Below are positions 1-10,300 of a stretch of 27,312 nucleotides of DNA, in pieces; position 1 is the first letter of the stretch; each line of letters opens with the position of its first letter. The notes under the pieces were generated by a model. That model had not been told where the DNA came from, did not search any database, and was given only the letters and a program-made list of their open reading frames with translations. The DNA lies in assembly GCA_002349525.1 (NCBI GenBank), contig DEDL01000020.1, forward strand, positions 11,860 to 39,171. The letters are read 5' to 3'. The DNA is from Lachnoclostridium sp. UBA2905. Its GTDB lineage: Bacteria; Bacillota; Clostridia; Lachnospirales; Lachnospiraceae. The translations under genes and the position numbers were made by a program.

Positions 1-396
1 AACCTTACCCTTGGGAATTCTTTTTACCGCCTCATAAATTCTTTTTGAAGGACTATCTGTTACAATGTCATAGCTCTCATCTATCATTGTTTTAATATCC
101 TTATCTGGGATAGAACCATCTAAAATAATTGTATTCCAGTGCTCTTTGTTCTGATGCCATCCCGGTATAACAGCATCATACACATTGCGCCAAAAGTCAC
201 GCGAATCAGCAGAAGCTTTAACATTTAAACAAATATATCCATCCTTTTCATAGGTCCACAAAAAGGCTTTCTTGCTACCCTTTACTCTGACAAGCTGCCA
301 GTTTGTATCATGAAAGGGGGCGTCCTGATATGTATTTTTTAAACTAAGTCCATATGAAAGTGCTTCTTCTCTTGAAGTTATTGATAATGTTTCCAT
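1..396 (-). CDS. MmcQ/YjbR-like domain fused to MGMT/ATL-like domain (5' part, cut by window edge)
   Basis: An open frame of 132 codons runs off the left edge of the window. The first about 115 residues resemble the MmcQ/YjbR fold (small CyaY-like proteins of unknown or DNA-related role), with the run GYICLNVKASADSRDFWRNV and a W-H-x-N-x-x-H-W-N-T motif near residues 80-89. From about residue 118 the frame changes character to SKRIYEAVKRIPKGKV, which matches the start of the DNA-binding domain of O6-alkylguanine-DNA alkyltransferases and alkyltransferase-like proteins. Whether the Cys acceptor (PCHR) or its ATL substitute is present cannot be seen. The start ATG at 394-396 is chosen because GGAGG lies about 9 nt upstream; the ATG at 402-404 touches the Shine-Dalgarno. 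The fusion architecture is inferred from these two segments; the likely role is alkylation-damage recognition or repair. Confidence 0.75.
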   Translation of the reverse strand, partial: METLSITSREEALSYGLSLKNTYQDAPFHDTNWQLVRVKGSKKAFLWTYEKDGYICLNVKASADSRDFWRNVYDAVIPGWHQNKEHWNTIILDGSIPDKDIKTMIDESYDIVTDSPSKRIYEAVKRIPKGKV

Positions 397-414
397 TCGT
401 TCATACCTCCTGAC

Positions 415-442
415 AAAAAGCATCCAGAATTCTACCAGATGC
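415..442 (-). terminator. Hairpin with U-tract between yunG-like gene and YjbR/MGMT gene
   Basis: Read on the minus strand, GCATCTGG and CTGGATGC form an 8-bp stem with two G-U pairs and a 7-nt loop, followed directly by TTTTTG. It begins a few bases after the stop of the yunG-like gene and ends only 4 nt before the Shine-Dalgarno of the next gene. It has the form of an intrinsic terminator or attenuator, and would separate or dampen expression of the downstream gene unless that gene has its own promoter, none of which is visible in the few remaining bases. Confidence 0.55.
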
Positions 443-446
443 AAAA

Positions 447-947
447 CTACAAATATTTCTTTAGCTCTGTCTTTAGATATTCATATCTGAGTCTCTTTTC
501 TTCTTTTGCAAAATGATCCTCCCGAAGCTGTACCGGATTATTCTCATAGTCAAGAATTTCCTGACCAAACTGCTCACTTGTCAAATCAAATTTGCATTTG
601 CCTATAACATTATAACAATGATAATTACCACCTGGTCTCTTTATGCCATACACATCTCCACCAAATATATCCTGAGCAAGAAAAGCTGTTATAGAGCACT
701 GGCCCAGAGTCATATTCTCCTTTTTCCATCTGTCTCTCAACCTTGGAGCACAGGTATACTCGCACCAGATATGGCTCAGGGCATCATACAGATCTGTAGG
801 GGTATTTATACCTGGATATTCATCTGTAACAGCTGGTGTATCAGAATTATCCCATCCCCAGAAATTATATGTTTTTTGAACATTATATGAAGTAAAATCG
901 ACATCTGCATGTAACAATTGTTTGGTATCATTTGCTTTTTCAATCAT
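447..947 (-). CDS. YunG-like protein of unknown function
   Basis: This 166-residue soluble protein has no signal peptide or membrane segment. Residues about 50-130 resemble the small YunG family of Firmicutes, with the core pattern T-x-x-D-L-Y-D-A-L-S-x-I-W near 50-61, G-Q-C near 82-84, a GGxVYGxKxPGGxYHCYN stretch near 96-113, and F-D-L-T near 120-123. Cys84, His110 and Asp121 occur in the order of a papain/transglutaminase-like triad, so a cysteine-peptidase-like fold is possible, but that is inference. The first 45 residues are an extension I do not recognise. An in-frame TGA lies 21 nt before the ATG, so this start is the first available; the nearest purine-rich site (GAGGGG) is rather far at about 16 nt. 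It follows a broken reductase gene and precedes the YjbR/MGMT gene. Confidence 0.7.
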   Translation of the reverse strand: MIEKANDTKQLLHADVDFTSYNVQKTYNFWGWDNSDTPAVTDEYPGINTPTDLYDALSHIWCEYTCAPRLRDRWKKENMTLGQCSITAFLAQDIFGGDVYGIKRPGGNYHCYNVIGKCKFDLTSEQFGQEILDYENNPVQLREDHFAKEEKRLRYEYLKTELKKYL

Positions 948-993
948 ATTATTTGAAATTTCCCCTCATTTTTTATCTGTGCTATTCGCTTTT

Positions 994-1125
994 TCAAGTG
1001 CTCATATACTTTCGCCTATTTTCTCCAGTTCCTGAATTGCCTGCTGAAGCACCTTTCATGAGCGCATTGATTGCTGTTAATGTATTTCCTTTTCTTGCAC
1101 TGCCATTGACAATTACAATCTTCAT
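994..1125 (-). pseudogene. Truncated NAD(P)H-dependent FMN reductase / flavodoxin-fold remnant
   Basis: An ATG at 1123-1125 with a well placed GGAGG (8 nt) opens a 43-codon frame starting MKIVIVNGSARKGNTLTAIN, the typical first beta-strand and phosphate-binding loop of NADPH-dependent FMN reductases, which are normally about 180-200 residues. After residue 28 the similarity stops and the frame ends at TGA. A shifted frame over the same DNA reads QQAIQELEKIGESI followed by a stop, which could be the tail of the original protein joined after an internal deletion. The start signals are intact but the protein lacks the flavin-binding body, so I call it a decayed gene rather than a functional small protein. 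Confidence 0.65.
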
Positions 1126-1177
1126 CTTTCTTACCTCCATATACATTCATTTTGGGTAAATATGCCGTTTTACTAAT

Positions 1178-1203
1178 CCCCAGACGTCAACAACCATCTG
1201 GGG
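1178..1203. other. GC-rich hairpin in the 3' region of the giant gene
   Basis: CCCCAGA (1178-1184) and TCTGGGG (1197-1203) form a perfect 7-bp inverted repeat with a 12-nt loop. On the plus strand only TTTT follows after a few bases; on the minus strand no T-run follows. It may be the 3' end or processing hairpin of the giant operon, but it does not meet the usual form of an intrinsic terminator. The 948-1320 stretch otherwise holds the reductase remnant and the tandem repeats. Confidence 0.4.
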
Positions 1204-1225
1204 ACCTCTTTTAATTATTCATTAT

Positions 1226-1328
1226 CTGATGATACTAATTACCCGATAATATTAATTACATGATAATACTAATTACATAACATTGTAAATTAGCTGGTAA
1301 TTGTCCATTACCTGATAATACTAATTAC
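1226..1328. repeat. 17-bp direct repeats spanning the stop codon of the giant gene
   Basis: The unit CTGATAATACTAATTAC occurs at 1312-1328, with near-identical copies at 1226-1242, 1243-1259 and 1260-1276; the last three are perfectly head to tail. A 35-bp spacer (1277-1311) separates them from the copy at the gene end. The TAG stop of the giant gene (minus strand, 1321-1323) is inside the 1312-1328 copy, and every other copy carries TAG or TAA at the same place. Relative to the gene, these stops fall in all three frames. Confidence 0.85.
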
Positions 1329-4300
1329 CTGACTTTTGATCAAAGTCTTTTGTGGAAATAACACCATTAAATAATTTTGCATTGGTATAAATGATGTAAT
1401 CTTCCATATCATCAATCAGTTTCTCATTCTTCGAATTCTCAAGATGAGCACTTAGAATAACCTTATAGTTTGCGTACTGACCCTCATTACCAAGAGCCTC
1501 AATCTCTGAATCAGACTTCACAAAATATTCCAAATCCATCTCTAACTGCTCATAGGACAGCTTTTTCACCTGTTCAGGTGTCAAATTAATTTTGAATTTG
1601 TATATGTCTCCTGGTGATTCCTCTGTACCCTTATTCAGTTTGACATATTTAAAATAATCTGACATTTTAACATCCTTATATGAACATTTGTAAACTTCTC
1701 CTGTCTTCTTTTGAAGTCTTAGTGTTCCAACCAAATGATTTGGATATCTATCACTATCCTTATTAATTGTATCAAGTCCGGAAATCATTGCTGCATTGTA
1801 CATACCCTTTGTGGTAATCCAAACACCCTTCTTTTCGGTCAATTCATTTCCATTGATTCCAAGCTGACTGACATTACCATCCTCAGATACCGTATTATAG
1901 GCATTATAACTAATTTCTGCGGAGCTTGTTTTCTCACGATAGAAGATTTTATTATCACGTTTATTACCACTCATATTACTGCCATCAAGACTGCTTTCCG
2001 TGTAAGCTACTGACGCATCTACTGAGAAGGTGATTCCTGCATTCTCATTTTCAGCTCGAAGTGGGAACTGATTATCTATGGTTGTTACATCTCCTTCATA
2101 GGCAAGTCTTACATTTGCTGCGATTTTCGTATTCAAAAATGCACTACATTTTTTATTCTTAATCAGAAGGTAGAGCATACCATTTGATATTTCACAGGAA
2201 TAGTCTTTGTCCTCAAGTTTCCTGCCGTTCATAGTCACATCCTGAACCTGAATTATGTCTGCCAATATCTGATCTGAACCGGTATCGCCTGTTTTGTGCA
2301 TTTGAACCACAAATCTGGCAAAAGTATCATCATTTTCTGCAAAGGCCTTAAACTTCTCTCTATCTGCCTCCGGTACTGAAACAGTTGCCTGCAGGTTAAG
2401 ATCGATATAATCATTTATATCAGCTTCCATAATGCCTGTACTATTTTTACTTGTTGGTGTTATGTTAACATCAGTCACTTCGTAGAATTTACCCAAGGTA
2501 TAATTATTAATACCTGGTGTCGATTTCATCTTGGATGGAAGGGCATTTTCATTGGAACTGGCCATCTTCTCAAGACCTAAGGTTGCCATCTGTGTAACTA
2601 CACCATAATTCTCCGAATTATTTACTACAGTAAGATAATATACTTCACTCACCTTCAGTTCTTCCGTATCCTTTGCACCTTCTACTGTTATTTTATAATA
2701 CTTCGTTCCTGAAGGATCATTATCTGCCTTAGGACCATAGTAATCAAATGAAGCTGTATCAACATTCCATTTGCGAATGGTAGCCTTAGAGATATCGGTG
2801 ACCTTCTTCAATTCACCATCTGCCTTATCTTCAATCTTCAAAGGAAGCAAATCAGCCAGATAAACCGAGCTGTCAGGAATGTTGGTGGTATAACGTGGTA
2901 AACTTGAAAATTTCAATACAGCATCATTTCCTGCCCTTTCCAGATTATCTCCAGTTCCGGTAAAGAAGGTATTGCCCTGGCCTCTCCTGTTCATATCTAC
3001 AAGCGTATAACGGGTTGTAGATGCATCAAGTCCTGTATTGGATTTAGAACCAAGCTTTACCTGCTTATCATAACTCCACAGGAAGTTAGTTCCAGATGAG
3101 ATATTTCCATTCCATTCTTCCGCTGTCCATATATAGGAATAGGTCAACTGGGCGGTGAATTGCTCTCCGTAGCTTGCCAGAATTGCTTTACTTTCCTTAG
3201 GATATGCGTCTGCATAATCGCTGCTTCCGCTGTGCATCTTAATAGAAAACTCTGTCTGAAGAACCTTTTTTACAACAACCGGGATAAATACATGGTAACC
3301 CTCCGTTTTATCCGATTTTGGATTTTTGTAGAAGAAATCCAAAACTGTAAACTGCTTATTCTGATTGTCATGTGCACCGGCACGGACAGATATCTTATGG
3401 GTAGTACTATTAATCAGCAAGGAAGACTTATCCGTTTTCACAAATTTTCCTTTGTCCTTATTCCACTGATAGGTATATGCTGCAGCTGAAGTGTAGTACT
3501 CTTTTGCCCTGTTATTTATATCACCCTTTTGAAATGATCCAGTCTGGTCTGAATTGGTCAACACTGAAAGATACTCATGAAGCATCAGGGTAATCTCATC
3601 GCTATTTGTTGTATCAATTAACAGTGCGTCAAAATCACTTACATTACTACCTGCACCATTATTGCCTGCACCATTATAATCGGTTTCCTTACTATCACTG
3701 GCAGTAAAGAATGTTGAAAGCTTATCCTTATATATGCCTGACTCAGGATCAAATTTCTTAGCTAAAAGAGAAACTCTATTTCCTTTTGCTGCTGTTGAAT
3801 CATAATACTTTACACGGTCATACAGATTCTTCCCATGAGGCGGTGATGACGAAAGCACATCAGAAACAATGGATTTCTTAACCTCATCATTCATTCCATC
3901 ACCGGTTAATGCTATACCATTATTGTCATTATCCGATGAATACACTTTATTCTTCATGGAAGAAGCCGCATTTACAACCACATAAGGAGACTTTGGAGCT
4001 GCACTGGTCATATAACCATCATTTATCTTTCCAATTGTTCCATCTGTATTCGGATTTTCCAAAAAACTCTTTCCAGAATAATCTGCAAAGATTACATAAT
4101 TGTTGTTATTAGAATTACCTGCATTATTTACACTTCCATTATTTTCGCTCTTTTTCAAAAAGGTAGCATCGTCATTTCCATTTAATTCGCATGGATAGTA
4201 ACCATCTTTCATAGAAAGACCCACAACCTTAATGTATCCGTTTGTTTCGTCATTATGTGCACCAGTGATAACTCCCAAATAGCCACCATTATCATATTTA

Positions 4301-7300
4301 TTATTACCAATTTTACTATATGGTGTACCATTTGAACTAGTACCATTTGGACTAGTATTGTAAACACCTATTACGCTTTCATCTAATTGAAGTTGCTGTT
4401 GGTTATCATCCATAAATGCAAACTTGAATTTGTCATCATTATCCCACTCATATTCATATGAAAGAGGTCCAGCTTCATCACTACAATAATAACCCAACAA
4501 TATATTATCTAATGCTGCGTTATATATATTCAAAAAGCAATAACCTGTTTTTCCAAGTTTATTATGCTTAGCTGCGCCAGTAAAAACACCTGCAGAACCC
4601 GCCAGACTGTCATCACGCTTATTATTATTAGCTGATCCAGGATCAGTATCCCCTCCGATAAAATATTTCGCTTTTGGAACCTGCGTAGTAGCTACAACAC
4701 AACCGGAAGCAAAAACATTAGAATAATTGATAGTATAACCAGGTTCACTTCTTGCCATTCCCTCAATAAGACCAGTATTTCCATCTGATACAACAGTTAC
4801 ATTATTCATCGTTAAAGCAGAAACATCCACTCCAAGGGCCGAACCCATGATTCCTCCAACTTTTGAAGATCCTGAGTAGGATCCAGTGCCCTGGGAATAT
4901 ACAACTAAATCATTTATTTTTGCTGTATTTAATGTAAGAGTAGCCGCCTGGTTACCAAAAAGTCCCCCACAAAATCCAGCATTAAGCACAGCACAATTTG
5001 AAACTTTAATATTATTACAAGTTGTCACTGCTTTCGAGTAACCCTTAATAAGTCCACAGGCAGGAGTTGTATAATATGTCTCATCCTTATTATGCTGTCC
5101 CTCATATTTAAGTTTCATATTTACTTCTATAACAGAATTTTTTATTGTTGTATTATTTATAGTCATACCACTGGAACCTGATGCATGTAAACCAATGATG
5201 CCGCCAAGTCCATAATCACAGTTATATGCAAATCGTGGACCAAAGACATACATTTTATTAATCTGAAGAGAATCAGAAGAACCATTTGAATTTGACGTAG
5301 CAACGTTAAGATTTCCTCCATAATAATACCCTATGATTCCACCACCACCACTATAGCCATTCTCTTTAGCATCAGTCGCATTCTTTATTACTTTATACAT
5401 TTCCAAGCATGAATCCCTTGTCCAGCCAATAGTTCCGGATTCTAATACTGTTTTTCCTGTTATGTTCATTGTTTTGCCTCTATTTCTATATGTCCCAATA
5501 AAACCTCCTGCAGAATACCCTCCTTCTACAGTTATAGTATTATAACCACATGATTGGAAGTTATAGTTTCCAACTACATTACTGATAGTAGTAATATTGT
5601 TCTTTCCCTTTTCAGTTCTACTGGATTGTCCAACTACCCCAAAGAAGCCTCCACTGTACTTTGTGCCCTTAACAGTCAAATTTTCTGCTTTTACATTAGA
5701 TAATGTTACATTATAGGTTCCACTATTATTTGCTGTCATTCCAGCAAAACCACCTGCAGAGGTTTCACCGATATAATCAAGTTCCTTATTTGCACGGTCA
5801 TCCGTGTAAGTAATACTTGCAGTACCACTAATTGTCAGATAACTAACTGTCGTGGCAGCCCTAAATGCTACAACAGGGAAGAGTCCTATTCCCTGTGCCC
5901 ACCAGCCAACTTTTTCTTCCGATGCATATTCATAAATGTTTCTGGAATAGGTGATGGTTTGGTTTGTAGGATTTTTACCTTCTTCCGTCTTTACACTAAC
6001 TTTATCAGCAAGCCACAGTGTTCTTTTTTGAATATCTTTATTAGCATTATCCTGATAAGTCGTTCCTATGCCCCTAAAGCCATTACCATAAGATGTCATA
6101 TTGCAATCAGCAGTTACTATGACACTATGATTTTTACTGTTAGTAAGATTCACCGCATCATCTATTTTACTATATGACACGTACTTCTTAATAAGATAAG
6201 AGTACTGGCCTTTTGTTTTATTAGCATTGCCTCCCCAATATTTATTGTCTATGGCATCATCATCACTATCATTATTAAGGCTTTGTCCTATTTTAGAATA
6301 ATCTCCAATTCTTGCTTTCCCTTTATTATATGCATCATTATTATAGGTAATTGGATTACCACTAACACTAACACTTCCTCCACCTGCTCCTGAGTTTACG
6401 ATTGCAGATAACACCCATAACTGCTGAGCACTGCCAACTGTGATTGCCGGTGATGAAGTTGGGGAAGATGAAATATTAAGTTTTTTACCATCAGCTTCCT
6501 CTATAAGCGTTGGAATCTTATAATTCTTATCTGTATTATTAAGCATGCATCCTTCTGCACATGCATATCCGTCTAAGACTCTTCCAACGAAAGGATTACG
6601 ATAATAATAGACTTTTTTGTCAGTACCAGCATCTCCCTGGACATTAGTTTCTGCTTCGACATTAACACCTGTTTCAGCATTAACATCTGCCCCTGTATTA
6701 CCGTCTGCTCCTGTATCATTACCTGCTTCAGAATTATTACCTGCTTCTGTATCTTCATTTACTTCGTTAGCATATTCTGTTATTCCAGGCTTCGTAATAT
6801 TTCTGAATACCACTCCTCCACCAGACTGAAGATTTCCTCCAATCAGGCCAACATATCCTCCTATATCTGTCAGATTACCATCGCTAATAATCTTCTGGCT
6901 TGCGCCAGGATTTTCCAGGTTTTCAATATCTACATTATCAATAATGTTATCACCACCAACGACATAGCCGATAACGCCACCAAAGAAGGACTGATTTTCA
7001 CGTTCCTGACTAGGACCCTGGGATTCTATTGTAATACTAAGAGCTTTTGCTTCTTCAGGGTTTTCAGGAGTAGATTTTTTCCCACCAAAATCCAGGATAA
7101 GATCCTTTACAACACTACCCTGACTAAAGGTTATAAGTCCGCCAAACTGCTTGGTGGAATTCTGTGCCGTTACATAAACTCTAGGGATATTTCCGTCATC
7201 TTTTTTTCCATAAATGACTCCGCTAAACGTATCACTATCTGGATAAGGACCACCAATTCCACGGAATGACTCTGAAAAATATATATCATCTGCAATGCGA

Positions 7301-10300
7301 TAATATGCATTTCGCATATAATCACGAATAGATTTTGTTACAGTCAAGTCCTTATTATCAGCATCCTTAGTAGTCCATTTTTCACTTCCTGATTTATAGG
7401 TATAATGTCGTCCATCTTCCCCATGACTCGACAGTGATCCAGGTGTTTTCACAACCGAATAAGGCAGATTAACTTCCCATCCATTACTTTCACCTTTTGC
7501 AATAAAGTCAGCAACTGTTTCAAACTGTTTTCCTGAACGGATTACATATGGATCATCATAAGTACCACAACCTTCTTTTAATGGAGCAAACTGCAGGTTG
7601 ATATCGATTTCATGATAACTATTTGTAGCACCCGAACCCTCTGCCATATAAACATAACGCAGATATTTACCACCTGCAAAACTGTTGTCTCCTGACCCAG
7701 TAGCAGAGGTTCCCCAAATAATGTCTTCTACTAAATTATTGCTTTCCAGATAGTAATACTGTAATCCGGCATTTCTTCCACTATCCGTATTGGAAATTTC
7801 CACACCATAAGTCACATTACCAGTGTATCCACTTTTATCTTCATTCTGTTTAACAGTGTCTGTCTCCTTGAAGGTATACGATCCAGAGGATGCATTATCA
7901 TTAGGATCATACATGAAAGAGTTCATAAATGTAGCCTTTGTAAAAATAGATCTGGTTGTATTGTACAACTTACTTCCATTATTCCCTGAATCTGTACGGG
8001 CATCCAGCTTCATATTCTGAAATACTACTGTCATATTCTTAGCTTCTGCATTACCAATATCTCCCATCAAGCTTGTAGCAGCAGGCTGACTTTCACTATA
8101 TTTTTCAGATGTACTAACATTACGTATGTTAAGGTTAGACTGACTACCTGCCTTGTTTATCAGTAAAGGAGTATACGCGTTTTCTGCATTATCTTTATTT
8201 ATACCGTCCACAACAATACCATCCAGGATCAATCCATCAATTGTTACACTAGCCTGGTACACCTTGTTGTCCTTAACTTCACCACACATATTTCCTGCTA
8301 TAAGGGCACCGCTGCCTTCACCCTCAATCTGACCCACACTACCACTCAGGCTAGTGCTATTAGTGCTATTTTCCACTTTTAATGTTCCATTTGTAGTGCT
8401 TGTCCTAATCAGATTAAGCAAGAGTCCTGTCTGCATTCTGTAATGCTGGCGTTTTTCATCATTTAATGGTTTGTTACCTGTTTCCCGGGTATTAATCTGC
8501 TTATAATCAAATGTAATATCAGCCCCATCCAACGTAATTGTCCCTGAATAATCTACCGGATAATAGGACAGGCCAGTCAAGTCAATAGTTCCTATTACTT
8601 TTACAGATGCATCTTTTCCTATTTTTGAAAAGTAAGAACGCAGATTTCCGGCACAATACTGTCCGATGCTCCACATCAAAAGTTCTTCGCCAGACTCAAT
8701 ATTTCCCTCCGCCTTTACAGATCCATCATCAGAAGCAGGCACGTTATAATAATATCTTGTGTTAGGATTCTTATAATCATCTCCCAACTGTTTCTGATAT
8801 GTATTACACTGGGTTTGATTCAACTTTTTCTCTGTGTTAACTGTACCGGTTACAGTGTCAGTACTTGCATCAGTTGTGGCAATAGATACAACACCGTTTC
8901 CATTCGTTCCCTGGGATATACCAAGCAGTTCATCAAAGTATACCTCGTTGTTACCACTACCCAAATTAACAGAAACATTAGAGCCAATCTTATAGGCACC
9001 CGGATTCTGAATCTCCATATAAAGGGCATATTTTCCAACACCCCTGTAACTGTCTCCACGGCAGACAAGTAAGGCACTAGGGGCATTGTTATCTGTTTTT
9101 CCTTTGAAAGATACAGCAGGAGATTCACTGGAATTGGAATCACTTTCCTCACCAAGCTTAATGCCTTTCCCTTTTATCAGCCAGTGTCCGCTTGCTTCAT
9201 ATACAAGACCACCAAAAGAAGCTTTGGCTGCATCTAAATTTGCATTTTTAATATTTATTCCATCTGCCGTAAAATCCACATTGTACCAATCATATCCAAA
9301 AAGGCCTCCGGTTTGATTCGTTGCCGAACTGGTAATATTCAGACCATCTACAGTAAAATTCTCTGCCTGAATGGAAATCTCTGCCTCATTGACATTATTA
9401 GCTTTACCAGTGTTATCCGTAGCTGCAAGAATTCCTCCAACTTTAGTTATTGTTTTGCTGTTAACAGAAATGGCCGCTTCATCCCCATCTCCATTTCCAA
9501 TAAAACAATTTTTAAAAATGATACTTCCTGGTTCATTCGGATTTGCGTCACTGATACATCCCACATATCCACCTATATAGATATCTCCCTGTTTGGTATT
9601 ATCAGTGAAACTTCCACTCCACTTACAACCAGTAAAGTTTAAAGTTACTCCTGAAGAAACAAGACCAACAAAACCACCGGACTTATTTATGTGATTATTA
9701 TTTCCATTAAGTGTAACATCAACATCTGAAACAACATTCGTAAAAGTAGATGCTTTTTCAGCTTGATTATCCCCTGTATCCTTAGTCAGATTGGCAACTA
9801 AACCTCCAGCATAATATTTTTTAGAGTCATCTTTTGCATTATCTGTATCACCCATTCCGTAATCGACGAAACCACCAACAGTAAGATTAGAAATACTACT
9901 ATTTCCTGCCTTGGCAAGAAGACCCAGGTACTTATGGTTATAAATCTGTCCACAGCCGTTTTTACCGGCATCACTGGAACAAGCTGTACCATTAGAGAAT
10001 ACGCCATATTTTCCACCGATGTCCAAAGTAATACTGTGATTGGCTGTTCCACCTGTACCGTTACCACCATCAATGCTTCCGGTAAAGACCTGGCTCTCCC
10101 CATTATCCCTTGTCAGTCCCAGAATACCTGTACCTGTCAAATCAATGTCTGCATTCAGCTTAATATCCCAGGTAGCAGGACATGTTGTATCTGACAAAAT
10201 CAGAGCACCACTATTTGTACTCTCGTTGCCTGATGGATTCTTATAACACTGATATGTCAGAGCAATAGCTGCAAAATTACATACATTATTAATATCCTTA

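Noticed and set aside
932..1159. Hydrophobic plus-strand open frame of 75 codons
   Set aside because: It is the reverse complement of the flavodoxin-type remnant, which has a good ribosome binding site and a recognisable start on the minus strand; the hydrophobic look comes from AT-rich DNA.
1226..1328. Tandem repeats as a CRISPR array or iteron origin
   Set aside because: Units are 17 bp, head to tail without unique spacers of constant length, and no cas or replication-initiator gene is present.
6573..6829. Open frames on both strands within the linker of the giant gene
   Set aside because: They are by-products of the low-complexity repeat (alternating V/S/P/A or K/Q/M residues), without start signals.
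8815..10246. Several plus- and minus-strand frames of 68-109 codons within the giant gene
   Set aside because: They overlap a continuous 3702-codon frame with coherent repeat motifs, lack ribosome binding sites and show no protein-like pattern.
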